Positions 1 to 5,567 of a stretch of DNA of 5,567 bases are shown here, in pieces. A program made the position numbers and the translations under genes. Below the pieces are notes generated by a model. It saw only the letters and a list, made by a program, of their open reading frames with translations, ran no database searches and was not told where the DNA came from. Within the stretch, counting starts at the first letter, position 1, and each line of letters starts with the position of its first letter. The DNA comes from Candidatus Eiseniibacteriota bacterium (lineage in GTDB: Bacteria; Joyebacterota; Joyebacteria; Joyebacterales; Joyebacteraceae), in contig JAUWBY010000162.1 of NCBI GenBank assembly GCA_030609605.1, forward strand, positions 1 through 5,567, written 5' to 3'.

Positions 1-132
1 CGGCTGGTCCACCACAGCGTCATCCTGGAACTGAATCTCCCCAGCTACAGGCTCGAGCAGTCGAGGAAGAAGGCCAGGTCGCAATCCTCAGAGGCAGTAG
101 AAATAGTTGTCGCCAGCGAAAGAACTAGTTGA
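1..132 (+). CDS. istB: IstB-like helper ATPase of an IS21-family element, C-terminal end only
   Basis: This is the last 43 codons of a gene entering from the left and ending at TGA 130-132. IstB is the AAA+ ATPase that assists the IstA transposase of IS21-family elements. What is seen is a frame opening with RLVHHSVILELNLPSYRL, followed by a basic, polar tail. IstB proteins are known to end with a 'DRLxHHxxIxExxGxSYR' block, and this matches it in order and spacing. The ATPase motifs (Walker A and B) lie outside the window and cannot be checked. The stop sits about 75 bases from repeats typical of an IS end, which fits istB being the last gene before the right end of IS21 elements. The family call rests on this short tail plus the repeats, so it is probable rather than certain. 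Confidence 0.72.
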   Translation, partial: RLVHHSVILELNLPSYRLEQSRKKARSQSSEAVEIVVASERTS

Positions 133-167
133 CGCTGATCAGCTGGGGTTCTGTGTAAGCTAAGCGT

Positions 168-203
168 AAATGTCCTCCGTAACTGCAAAGCTAAAATGTC
201 CTC
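168..203 (+). repeat. Terminal direct repeats of the IS21-type element
   Basis: There are two exact copies of AAATGTCCTC, at 168-177 and 194-203. Each is preceded by an A/G-rich stretch containing GCTAA (158-162 and 190-194 region). The copies are directly oriented and sit between the istB stop and the inferred IS edge. They are probably transposase binding sites of the right end; this role is inferred from IS21 family behaviour. Confidence 0.6.
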
Positions 204-229
204 TCCAGCTGCGGTGGTAGAATGCGCGC

Positions 230-538
230 CTAGGAGGGGTGCACATGAGAGGACGTGGTCCAGATGAAGCCAAACACATATTCACAAGGAAAAATGAAGT
301 AGTGGTCGCCTGTCATGTATGTGTGCTCGACGCCGTCGATCGTCAGGTCCACTCGCCCTGCGAGGGCGACGCCCCACTGAGCAGCGTGGGTGTGCGCGGG
401 CACGCCAGTTAACCACATGACTCGGACGACGTTCCATTCGAGTGCCAGATCGCCCTCACCGTGCCCGATGTCAGAGAGCGTGGCGAAGCCGAACAGTATG
501 GTGATAAGAGAGATGATGCCCAGAACGATAGCGGTCAT
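230..538 (-). pseudogene. Small ORF: one membrane helix joined to a truncated cupin-like segment
   Basis: This is a 102-codon ORF starting at ATG 538-536 and stopping at TAG 232-230. Residues about 2-21 (TAIVLGIISLITILFGFATL) form a clear hydrophobic helix with no charged residue. From about residue 47 it reads VPAHTHAAQWGVALAG, then VDLTIDGVEHTY and GDHYFIFP. This follows the small cupin pattern of H-x-H, a glycine turn, the 'xLTIDGxxxxYxxGDxYFIP' strands, and then should continue with a 'GVxH' metal ligand. That last part is absent: after FIFP the frame drifts into unrelated residues and stops. The usual N-terminal cupin strands are also replaced by the membrane helix. I therefore read it as a decayed or deletion-fused remnant, although a real small membrane-anchored protein cannot be excluded. 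A G/A-rich stretch lies about 11 bases before the ATG, too far for a good ribosome site. Its 3' end is only about 23 bases from the inferred IS edge. Confidence 0.42.
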
Positions 539-560
539 TGTCAGCGGGGCTCTCTCCCTC

Positions 561-587
561 ACGGCAAGTCTCACAGAGTGGTGCCGT
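561..587 (-). terminator. Hairpin just after hsdR, possible weak terminator
   Basis: ACGGCA at 561-566 pairs with TGCCGT at 582-587. A second, inner CAC/GTG pairing (572-574 with 578-580) shortens the loop. On the minus strand the stem begins about four bases after the hsdR stop codon. No run of T follows it in the transcript direction, so it may protect the 3' end or terminate only weakly. Confidence 0.35.
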
Positions 588-590
588 AGC

Positions 591-3500
591 TCACTCCGCT
601 GATGGAGGGTAGTACGGCGACGGTATTTCCGGATACGCGCGATAGACATGGCGATAGACATCGTCGGTTCGCTGCTTCACTTCTTGCTCTGTGTAGAAAG
701 CCACCGGCAGACCTGTCTCATCGCTGTAGAGGAAGTTGAGGATTGCCGCGCGCACGGCATCACGCGTCGCCTCCTTGTCCCGCCAGCCGTAGACTCTGAG
801 CTTCTCGTTCTTCAGAGCCTGGAGGAGATCCACTGCTACCCCCTTGACTCGTTTGACATCGGACGGGCCCAGCTCGCCCTTCCTCAGCAAGTCGAAGATT
901 GCCAGCGATTCTTCATCCAGGCCCTCTCGGACCGCCCGGCTTTCTTCCTCATCCAGTTCCTGAACAAGCTTGAGCAGCGCTTCGAAGGTCTGCTCAATGG
1001 TCACGCGGTCCTTCTCTCGGTTGTATTCAGCCACGATCTCCTCATAGTGCTGTTGGAAATCGGTGCGCAGGGGGTTCTGTTGGAGCAACCGCTGCAACCG
1101 CTGCTCGACGGCCTCCCTGAGATTCTGGACCGTGGTATTCTTTCTCGGGCTGCGCTCGAATTCCCGCTTCAGCCGGTCAAAGTCGATGCGGCTGATATCG
1201 TATAGCTCCGGTCCCACAGCCCCTCCGTCGCCTATCGTATAGACCGCTTCGTCGACGATGCGGTGCAGCTGTCGGATGATGTCTGTGACATCCGCCTGCT
1301 CGCGGTCCTGCTGGAGGCTCTTGTAGACAATGTTGATCGCATCGCGGTCAGCCCGGTGTGCGTTCACACCCTTGACATTGATGCACGCCTTGAACTTCTT
1401 GAACACCTCGCGGCACATCACCTCGAAACGCTTGCGGGTCTCATCATTCTCGTTGGCCGCTTCCTTGCACGCCATGATGGCGGCGTTGCGCTCGAAGCTG
1501 GTCTTGTGGATCACGTGATGCAGTGACACATTCCGTTCGTCGAGAAACGCCTGCACGAAGGCGATGGTCCCGGCCAGATCGGCCAGCAGCTCTTCTTCAG
1601 GCTTGGCCGGATCGATCTCGCCACCCTCTCCACCGGCTAGCGTGCCGGCGAAGGTCGCCAGCGCCTTGCGCAGATGCTTGAGAATGCCGCAGTAATCAAC
1701 AATCAGGCCGTTGTTCTTGCCCTCGTGCACCCGGTTGGCGCGGGCGATGGCCTGCATGAGGGTGTGCGCCTTGAGTGGCTTGTCGAGATAGATCGTGGAT
1801 AGGCTCGGAACGTCGAAGCCTGTCAACCACATGGCACAGACGATAGCAATGCGGAAGGGGTGTTCCTCCTCCTTGAACGCCTCGTCCAGCTCCATGCGCT
1901 GCATGTTGCGGAACTGAGGCTTGCAGCGCATCGACTTGGGCAGGTCGATGCCTTCCTTGATGAGCCGACGGTGTGGAATGATATCCAAATCCCATTTACG
2001 GAACTTCTCCACTTCGCCTTGTTCCTCACTTACCACCACCGCCGCCCGCGTCTCCCGCATCCAATCGATCTGGCGCTGAAGGCAGATCTCCTCTTGCTCG
2101 CCCGATGTCCCTGCCAACTCGGCCTCGATCTCTCGGACGCGCTCATCCCAGTACTTCACAATCCGGTTGTACATCCGCACGCAGGTGACCTTGTCGACGC
2201 AGACCAGCATCACCTTGCCGCTTTCCCACGCCGTTGAGTAGTGCTGCACAAAGTCCCGCGCCACCTGGTCGAGCCTCTTGTCTGCGGTGATGATGTGATA
2301 GTCGCGCTTGAGCTCCCGCTCCAGTCGCTGCTGGACATCGATGTCGTCGCTCTCCAACTCCTCCAGTTTCGCAGCGATGCGCTCGTTAAGGTCGCCGATG
2401 GCCACGCCAAGTTTGTCGCCTCGGGCGTCGTAGTAGAGCGGCACCGTAGCCTTGTCCTCCACCGCCCGTTGGAAGTCGTAAGTCGAAACATACTGGCCAA
2501 AGACCCGTCGCGTGATCTCGTCATCCTTGAACAGCGGCGTGCCGGTGAAACCGATGTAGCTGGCATTCGGCAGGGCGTTGCGCATGTTGAGCGCCAGCGT
2601 GCCGTACTGCGTGCGGTGCGCCTCGTCGGTGATGACGATGATGTCGTCGCGCTGCGTGTAACCCTCGTCGGGGTCCACGTCCTGATTGAACTTCTGGATG
2701 AGCGAGAAGATATATGATTTGTGTTGCGCCAGAAGCCGGCTCAGGTGCTCACCGCTGGAGGCGCGGCACGGGTCGCGATCGTTATCCACCACGCCACAGC
2801 CGGCAAATGTCTTGTAGATCTGCGTGTCCAAATCCGCGCGGTCGGTCAGCACAAGGAAGGTGAAGTTGCCACCAAGCTTCCGGTGCACCTTGCGGGTGAA
2901 AAACACCATGGAGTAGCTCTTACCCGCCCCCTGAGTGTGCCAGAAGACACCCAGCTTGCCGTGTCGCTCCTTACGCTCGCGCACCGCCTCGATGGCCCGG
3001 TTAGCGCCGAGGAACTGGTGGTTGCGGGCGAGGACCTTCTTCGGTTCCCCGGAGGACTCGTCGAAGAGGATGAAGTTCTCGACTAGATCCATGAAGTTCC
3101 GCTTGTCGCACACGCCCTTGAGCAACGTCTCCATGTCCACCGCGCCTGGCTCCCCTTCGGCCAAGCGCTTCCACTCGTGAAAGTGCTCCCACTTGCTGGT
3201 GATCGAGCCGATCTTCGCCTTCGCCCCGTTTCCTAACATCACGATGGCGTTGTGATGGAAGAGGTGCGGGACGGTGTCCTTGTAGTCGGAGAAGTTTCTC
3301 TCGAAAGCGGTCTTGAGGTTCTTGTGGATGTTCTTACACTCGACAAAGAGAAGTGGCAACCCGTTGACGAAACCCACGATGTCGGGTCGCTTGCGGTAGA
3401 GATCGCCGTGGACCCACAACTCTCGCACACAGAGGAAGTGGTTGTTTGCAGGCTCGGCAAAGTCGAACACCCGCAGCCGCTGCCGCACGCGCTCGCCTTG

Positions 3501-3833
3501 ATCATTGCGGGAAGTAACCTGCACACCGTCACGCACCAGATCATGCTTCTCGCGGTTCGTGGCTACGATGGTCTGCGAGGCGACGGTGGCGGTGATCTGC
3601 CGCACGGCATCGTCGTAGGCTTCGTCGGGCAGACCCGGATTCAGCTCGACGAGCTTCTCACGCAGCGTGCGCGTCAGCACCACCTCGTGGTCGGAGGCGC
3701 GGCCCAGCAGGCTGTCCGGTCCGAAGTCCTCGTTGTTGTAGGCGTAGACCGACTCCCAGCCGAGCTTCTGTTCCAGGTATTCGGCCGTGGTCTGCTGGAC
3801 GAGGGTGTCTTCGGTGTACGGAGCGGGGTTCAT
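591..3833 (-). CDS. hsdR: Type I restriction enzyme, restriction/translocation subunit HsdR
   Basis: HsdR is the motor and nuclease of Type I restriction complexes: it binds the HsdM2-HsdS core, translocates unmethylated DNA with ATP and cleaves it at a distance. At 1080 residues it has the usual family length. In order are visible the N-terminal PD-(D/E)XK nuclease (RPDIVGFVNG...FVECKN, with catalytic D151, E165 and K167), Walker A TQGAGKS at 300-306, DEAH at 403-406, the TGTP helicase motif at 430-433, TGFDVP at 671-676 and QAIARANR at 694-701 (motif VI arginines). A long charged helical C-terminal region for contact with the methylase core follows. All key residues are present and no frameshift is seen, so the subunit looks functional. 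I chose ATG 3833 because the family homology starts at its NPAPYTEDTLVQQ. The frame is open further upstream to a TTG at 3956, but those 41 residues look unlike the family. The ATG overlaps the stop of a possible 22-codon ORF (ATGA 3833-3830), and GAGGAG lies at 3856-3851. Confidence 0.95.
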   Translation of the reverse strand: MNPAPYTEDTLVQQTTAEYLEQKLGWESVYAYNNEDFGPDSLLGRASDHEVVLTRTLREKLVELNPGLPDEAYDDAVRQITATVASQTIVATNREKHDLVRDGVQVTSRNDQGERVRQRLRVFDFAEPANNHFLCVRELWVHGDLYRKRPDIVGFVNGLPLLFVECKNIHKNLKTAFERNFSDYKDTVPHLFHHNAIVMLGNGAKAKIGSITSKWEHFHEWKRLAEGEPGAVDMETLLKGVCDKRNFMDLVENFILFDESSGEPKKVLARNHQFLGANRAIEAVRERKERHGKLGVFWHTQGAGKSYSMVFFTRKVHRKLGGNFTFLVLTDRADLDTQIYKTFAGCGVVDNDRDPCRASSGEHLSRLLAQHKSYIFSLIQKFNQDVDPDEGYTQRDDIIVITDEAHRTQYGTLALNMRNALPNASYIGFTGTPLFKDDEITRRVFGQYVSTYDFQRAVEDKATVPLYYDARGDKLGVAIGDLNERIAAKLEELESDDIDVQQRLERELKRDYHIITADKRLDQVARDFVQHYSTAWESGKVMLVCVDKVTCVRMYNRIVKYWDERVREIEAELAGTSGEQEEICLQRQIDWMRETRAAVVVSEEQGEVEKFRKWDLDIIPHRRLIKEGIDLPKSMRCKPQFRNMQRMELDEAFKEEEHPFRIAIVCAMWLTGFDVPSLSTIYLDKPLKAHTLMQAIARANRVHEGKNNGLIVDYCGILKHLRKALATFAGTLAGGEGGEIDPAKPEEELLADLAGTIAFVQAFLDERNVSLHHVIHKTSFERNAAIMACKEAANENDETRKRFEVMCREVFKKFKACINVKGVNAHRADRDAINIVYKSLQQDREQADVTDIIRQLHRIVDEAVYTIGDGGAVGPELYDISRIDFDRLKREFERSPRKNTTVQNLREAVEQRLQRLLQQNPLRTDFQQHYEEIVAEYNREKDRVTIEQTFEALLKLVQELDEEESRAVREGLDEESLAIFDLLRKGELGPSDVKRVKGVAVDLLQALKNEKLRVYGWRDKEATRDAVRAAILNFLYSDETGLPVAFYTEQEVKQRTDDVYRHVYRAYPEIPSPYYPPSAE

Positions 3834-3898
3834 TCCGACCCCCCACGGATCTCCTCGAGAAAGACTCTTGTCTTGGCGGTCAATGAGTTCTCCGTCAT
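3830..3898 (-). CDS. Possible 22-codon ORF translationally coupled to hsdR
   Basis: ATG 3898-3896 is preceded by GGAG at 3908-3905 with a six-base gap, a good ribosome site. The ORF runs 22 codons and its TGA overlaps the hsdR ATG as ATGA. The peptide starts MTENSLTAKTRV and ends FLEEIRGGSE. I recognise no family. In the same frame a TAG lies 18 codons upstream of the ATG, so it is not simply an extension of a longer open gene. It may be a leader that delivers ribosomes to hsdR, whose own start has only a distant GAGGAG (17 bases) or a G-run close by. Alternatively it is the surviving 3' tail of the decayed gene between hsdS and hsdR, whose stop kept the original coupling. Only the sequence signals support translation. 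Confidence 0.4.
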   Translation of the reverse strand: MTENSLTAKTRVFLEEIRGGSE

Positions 3899-4134
3899 CT
3901 TGCTCTCCAAGCTCGTGCTTTGTTCCTTTTCTACGTTCCACTAAAGAACAACGCAAAGCCTGAACACTAGAATTGGCCGGGCATTGTCACATAGACAACT
4001 GTCTGTAGAGCCGGAGGTTACACCAAACACAGCCCGCCTATTACACAAAACGCTCGTGGTTCGAGGGCAGATTTCCCAGCACCTGTTCAATAGCCCGTCA
4101 AGCAAGCCAATACCGCCGCCAGCGCCGTTCACCC
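3899..4134. other. Non-coding stretch between the broken accessory gene and hsdR
   Basis: There are about 236 bases in which no convincing gene is seen on either strand, in an operon where the other junctions overlap. It contains clustered inverted repeats near 3984-4004 and nothing I can call as a strong promoter. One minus-strand frame through it is open, but its peptide is cysteine- and arginine-rich and resembles no protein I know beyond a short NGAGG-containing start near 4122. I read it as the collapsed body of the accessory gene whose 5' end is at 4245, possibly doubling as the leader for hsdR. Confidence 0.45.
3984..4004. repeat. Overlapping short inverted repeats upstream of hsdR
   Basis: TTGTC at 3984-3988 pairs with GACAA at 3994-3998 across a five-base gap. 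The second arm overlaps AGACA 3993-3997, which pairs with TGTCT 4000-4004 across two bases. Two interlocking dyads with the shared core GACA within 21 bases could be an operator, a small RNA hairpin or part of a mobile-element end. It lies about 150 bases before the hsdR start. Confidence 0.35.
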
Positions 4135-4245
4135 TCATATCGAACCTTGCCTTCCGAAGCAAGCGCCCTTCTCCTGCCAGCCCGCCGTCTTGCCCAAGAT
4201 CACGCGTAATGACTTGCGATCGATGCTCTGGCCTTCGAGGCTCAT
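4135..4245 (-). pseudogene. Broken 5' end of an AlbA_2-type ATP-binding/RNA-binding domain gene
   Basis: ATG 4245-4243 overlaps the hsdS stop as ATGA and has a near-perfect GGAGG at 4257-4253, seven bases upstream. The 36-codon ORF begins MSLEGQSIDRKSLRV and continues ILGKTAGW. From memory, proteins annotated as 'ATP-binding' or 'RNA-binding domain' with an AlbA_2 fold start with 'LExQxIExKSLRxxTGKTAxW', then a 'CxCFANGAGG' block. Such genes are known neighbours of hsdS and hsdR. Here, after the tryptophan, the frame is lost and stops at TGA 4137-4135. NGAGG appears in another frame at about 4125-4111, some 14 bases further than expected, which points to an insertion with frameshift. The rest of the gene, normally several hundred codons, is missing. 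The product is almost certainly non-functional, although its well-formed start may still be translated. The family call is by recalled pattern only. Confidence 0.55.
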
Positions 4246-5372
4246 ACTGCCACCTCCTCGTTCATCAGGCGCGGCAGGAGAAGGTCGCGGGCTTGGTGCA
4301 GCTTTCTCGTTTCGTTTGAAAGGATGTCTATCTGGTGAAGGATTGGAGAGGCGTAGTCCGTAAACGCACGGATGAGTTTGCTATCAGGAACGACAAACGG
4401 GATCAGTTTGAATGTGTCCCGGATAATCGCATCGAACACAGCACCGACCGCTCGACTGCGGAACTGCTCAACGCCATCAACGAGTGCGAAGTAGAGATAG
4501 TACTGGTTGATCGGCGGCCCTGCGCGGAGTGCATAGCACGACTGGTTCATCGCCATGTCAGTCTGTGCGAGATTGATCTTGCCGACTGTTCCTCGCGCCG
4601 TGATGAAAACCGTGTGTTTCGGATACAGCTTGCTGTTGCAGTTCTGCAGGCCGTCTTCGGTCAGCGTCTTCTCCGTGTTGAAAGCGTATGCGCAATCAGC
4701 CGCGTCCTTTGGCGTGAAGAACGGAATCCCGCCATTCCAGTAGTCTGGCACTTTCGTCTTGGGCGTTCCGCCGCTGAGAACATCCATCACGTCAAATGCG
4801 GTCTTCTTATCCCACCCCTCCGGCACGCCGTCGGTGATGGTGACGTGTTCGTGGCCGGGAAAGCGTAGGTGGACGAACCACTCCTTGTAGAGCAGCCGCG
4901 CCGCCTGCTCCAGCAACTGAATCCGCCGCCGATTGTTCTCGATCAGGTCGTCGTAGGCGGAGAGGATGGAGGCGATGGCCGTTTGCACACCTGCATCTGT
5001 CGTGACGCAGACCTTTCGAGCATGTAGGTCATTTCGGTTCACGCCTGGGACTGCGGCCTTGTTGCTAGTAGTCCCCGTGAGAACGCTCTTCAAGAAATAG
5101 GCAGTAAATCGAGGGTCATTACCCTTGAAGTCTCGGACATAGAGCGCCGTATTCAATGGCCAATAATCCTCCTTGACGAAGAACACTTCCCCCAAGGTGC
5201 CATAGCGGCCGGTTATCACACCTGGACCTTCAACCTTCGCAACATTGTGACGGCCGGTGATACCCGACGAGGAGACGATTGGAATATCTCCCTCTTTCCT
5301 CTGTGACGAAGGCAGGTCATAGCCCCTCTTGAGCGTCAGGAATTCGCCAAGCTGCAGGATCTCCCAATTCAT
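4242..5372 (-). CDS. hsdS: Type I restriction-modification DNA specificity subunit HsdS
   Basis: HsdS selects the bipartite DNA target for the methylase (with two HsdM) and for the full restriction complex. The protein has 376 residues, typical but at the short side for a two-domain HsdS. Target-recognition domain 1 spans about residues 1-125, with a GYDLPSSQR start and the ITGRYGTLGEVFF strand. The first conserved helical region is about 132-170 (IASILSAYDDLIENNRRRIQ, then EQAARLLYKEWF). Domain 2 spans about 185-335, with the family hallmarks SGGTPKT, YWNGGIPFFTPKD, ITARGTVGKI and MNQSCYAL. The second conserved region, about 340-376, ends with the classic RDLLLPRLM signature. The two recognition domains differ strongly, so an asymmetric bipartite site is expected; the bases cannot be read from sequence. 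The start ATG has GAGGAG at 5386-5381, eight bases upstream, and overlaps the stop of the 37-codon ORF (ATGA 5372-5369). Its own stop overlaps the next start in the same way. No frameshift is seen. Confidence 0.94.
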   Translation of the reverse strand: MNWEILQLGEFLTLKRGYDLPSSQRKEGDIPIVSSSGITGRHNVAKVEGPGVITGRYGTLGEVFFVKEDYWPLNTALYVRDFKGNDPRFTAYFLKSVLTGTTSNKAAVPGVNRNDLHARKVCVTTDAGVQTAIASILSAYDDLIENNRRRIQLLEQAARLLYKEWFVHLRFPGHEHVTITDGVPEGWDKKTAFDVMDVLSGGTPKTKVPDYWNGGIPFFTPKDAADCAYAFNTEKTLTEDGLQNCNSKLYPKHTVFITARGTVGKINLAQTDMAMNQSCYALRAGPPINQYYLYFALVDGVEQFRSRAVGAVFDAIIRDTFKLIPFVVPDSKLIRAFTDYASPILHQIDILSNETRKLHQARDLLLPRLMNEEVAV

Positions 5373-5482
5373 ATCCCCAACTCCTCGAAGTTCTTCTTGA
5401 TGGTCGCCACCTGTGTTACTACCTCGGCATTGATCTCTTCCAGCGCCACATGAATCTCGTGCCGGGCCAGGCAGTAATTCAT
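5369..5482 (-). CDS. 37-codon small ORF coupled to both neighbours upstream of hsdS
   Basis: ATG 5482-5480 overlaps the stop of the upstream gene (ATGA 5482-5479), and TGA 5371-5369 overlaps the hsdS ATG. GGAGG at 5494-5490 sits seven bases before the start. The peptide begins MNYCLARHEIHVALEEINA and ends IKKNFEELGI. After an N-terminal Cys it is a charged, amphipathic helix-like stretch with no signal or membrane segment. I do not recognise it as a named family. The C-terminal half resembles in style the last helix of HsdM proteins that contacts HsdS, but an in-frame TGA upstream shows that it is not the continuous tail of a longer gene. It could be a genuine small operon protein, a relic of an older hsdM/hsdS junction, or a coupling relay. 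The double overlap and good ribosome site support translation. Confidence 0.55.
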   Translation of the reverse strand: MNYCLARHEIHVALEEINAEVVTQVATIKKNFEELGI

Positions 5483-5567
5483 TCCACGCCCTCCAGCAAT
5501 TTGGCTATCTCATCCGGTGACGGCAGCTGCCCCTTGAGTTCTTCGGGCAGATGTTTCACGATCCGAT
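5479..5567 (-). CDS. C-terminal end of an upstream gene, possibly a DUF1016/YhcG-type nuclease-fold protein
   Basis: This is the final 28 complete codons of a gene entering from the right, ending at TGA 5481-5479. The tail contains VKHLPEELKGQLPSPDEIAK and ends LLEGVE. YhcG/DUF1016 proteins (PD-(D/E)XK superfamily) commonly finish with a 'LPxxLxGxLPSxEElxxxL' segment, which this matches well. They are frequent passengers between hsdM and hsdS in Type I operons, so the context fits. The fragment is too short to be sure, and any catalytic residues lie outside the window. Its end overlaps the next start as ATGA, so it is in the same operon. Confidence 0.5.
   Translation of the reverse strand, partial: RIVKHLPEELKGQLPSPDEIAKLLEGVE

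Larger units (their letters stand above)
1..207 (+). mobile_element. Right end of an IS21-family insertion sequence (partial)
   Basis: The element enters from the left and contains the istB tail (1-132) and about 75 bases of terminal sequence. The 10-base motif AAATGTCCTC occurs at 168-177 and again at 194-203, a 26-base period. Multiple short repeats near the tips are a known property of IS21-family ends, where the transposase binds. I place the outer edge at CA 206-207, because read from outside this gives a tip starting TGGAGAGGACA, and IS21 elements end in TG...CA. The exact edge is inferred: the left end and target duplication are not in the window. The insertion lies downstream of the restriction operon and does not interrupt hsdR. 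Confidence 0.65.

Noticed and set aside
134..143. Ten-base perfect palindrome GCTGATCAGC just after the istB stop
   Set aside because: It is too short, has no loop or T tract to act as a terminator, and is easily explained by chance.
539..661. Longer start at 661 for the membrane-helix/cupin ORF
   Set aside because: It would overlap the hsdR 3' end by about 70 bases and add an arginine-rich segment that reads as a shadow of hsdR. The ATG at 538 begins directly before the hydrophobic helix.
648..3944. Several plus-strand open frames opposite hsdR
   Set aside because: They mirror the coding frame of an intact hsdR, have leucine/valine-rich antisense-type composition, and lack convincing families or ribosome sites.
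3834..3956. Extension of hsdR by 41 residues to a TTG start at 3956
   Set aside because: The extra residues are polar and unlike HsdR N-termini, and family similarity begins at the ATG at 3833. The extension also overlaps a separate coupled small ORF in another frame.
3941..4162. 73-codon minus-strand frame between hsdS and hsdR
   Set aside because: It has a TTG start with no good ribosome site and an unstructured Cys/Arg-rich peptide. Only the first part (NGAGG) makes sense, as a frameshifted remnant of the broken gene.
4335..4868. 177-codon plus-strand open frame opposite hsdS
   Set aside because: It is a shadow of hsdS on the opposite strand, with no recognisable domain. hsdS motifs are continuous through this stretch.
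5369..5567. Reading the right-hand end as the C-terminus of HsdM
   Set aside because: The two open frames are separated by stops and joined by ATGA. The LPEELKGQLPSPDEI tail fits DUF1016-type ends better than HsdM, and the 37-codon ORF has its own start and ribosome site. Not fully excluded.
1..5567. CRISPR array, tRNA or rRNA genes, phase-variation inverted repeats in hsdS
   Set aside because: No regularly spaced repeats, no cloverleaf-like or rRNA sequence, and no second hsdS copy or long inverted repeats were seen in the window.

Overview
The window is bacterial DNA of moderately high GC content that carries most of a Type I restriction-modification operon on the minus strand. It is bounded on the left by the end of an insertion sequence. 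No RNA gene or taxon-specific marker is visible, so I would not name an organism. The dense ATGA start/stop overlaps, Shine-Dalgarno-led starts and IS21-type element fit a bacterium, and nothing narrower can be supported.

Layout in transcription order, from right to left. (1) 5567-5479 is the last 28 codons of an upstream gene. Its tail resembles the C-terminus of DUF1016/YhcG-type PD-(D/E)XK proteins, which are common passengers in Type I loci. (2) 5482-5369 is a 37-codon small ORF joined by ATGA overlaps to both neighbours. (3) 5372-4242 is hsdS, the DNA-specificity subunit, with two target-recognition domains and two conserved helical regions. (4) 4245-4135 is the 5' end of a gene whose first residues resemble AlbA_2-type 'ATP-binding / RNA-binding domain' proteins. 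It is broken by frameshift and stop after 36 codons. (5) 4134-3899 is a non-coding stretch with clustered small inverted repeats. (6) 3898-3830 is a possible 22-codon ORF that overlaps the hsdR start by ATGA. (7) 3833-591 is hsdR, the 1080-residue restriction/translocation subunit, with all expected nuclease and helicase motifs intact.

Downstream of hsdR, 590-561 holds a small hairpin without a clear U tract. Next, 538-230 is a short ORF on the same strand that joins one membrane helix to a truncated cupin-like segment, probably a gene remnant. Positions 1-207 on the plus strand are the right end of an IS21-family element: the last 43 codons of an IstB-like helper ATPase, then a repeated AAATGTCCTC motif that ends near a CA dinucleotide.

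How the parts work together: HsdS with HsdM (not in the window, presumably encoded to the right) would form the methyltransferase, and HsdR would join to form the restriction complex. hsdR and hsdS both look intact. The damage is confined to an accessory gene between them and to the flank next to the IS. The most interesting points are the chain of ATGA-coupled tiny ORFs, the collapsed accessory gene between hsdS and hsdR, and the IS/cupin junction. I see no clearly new defence system.
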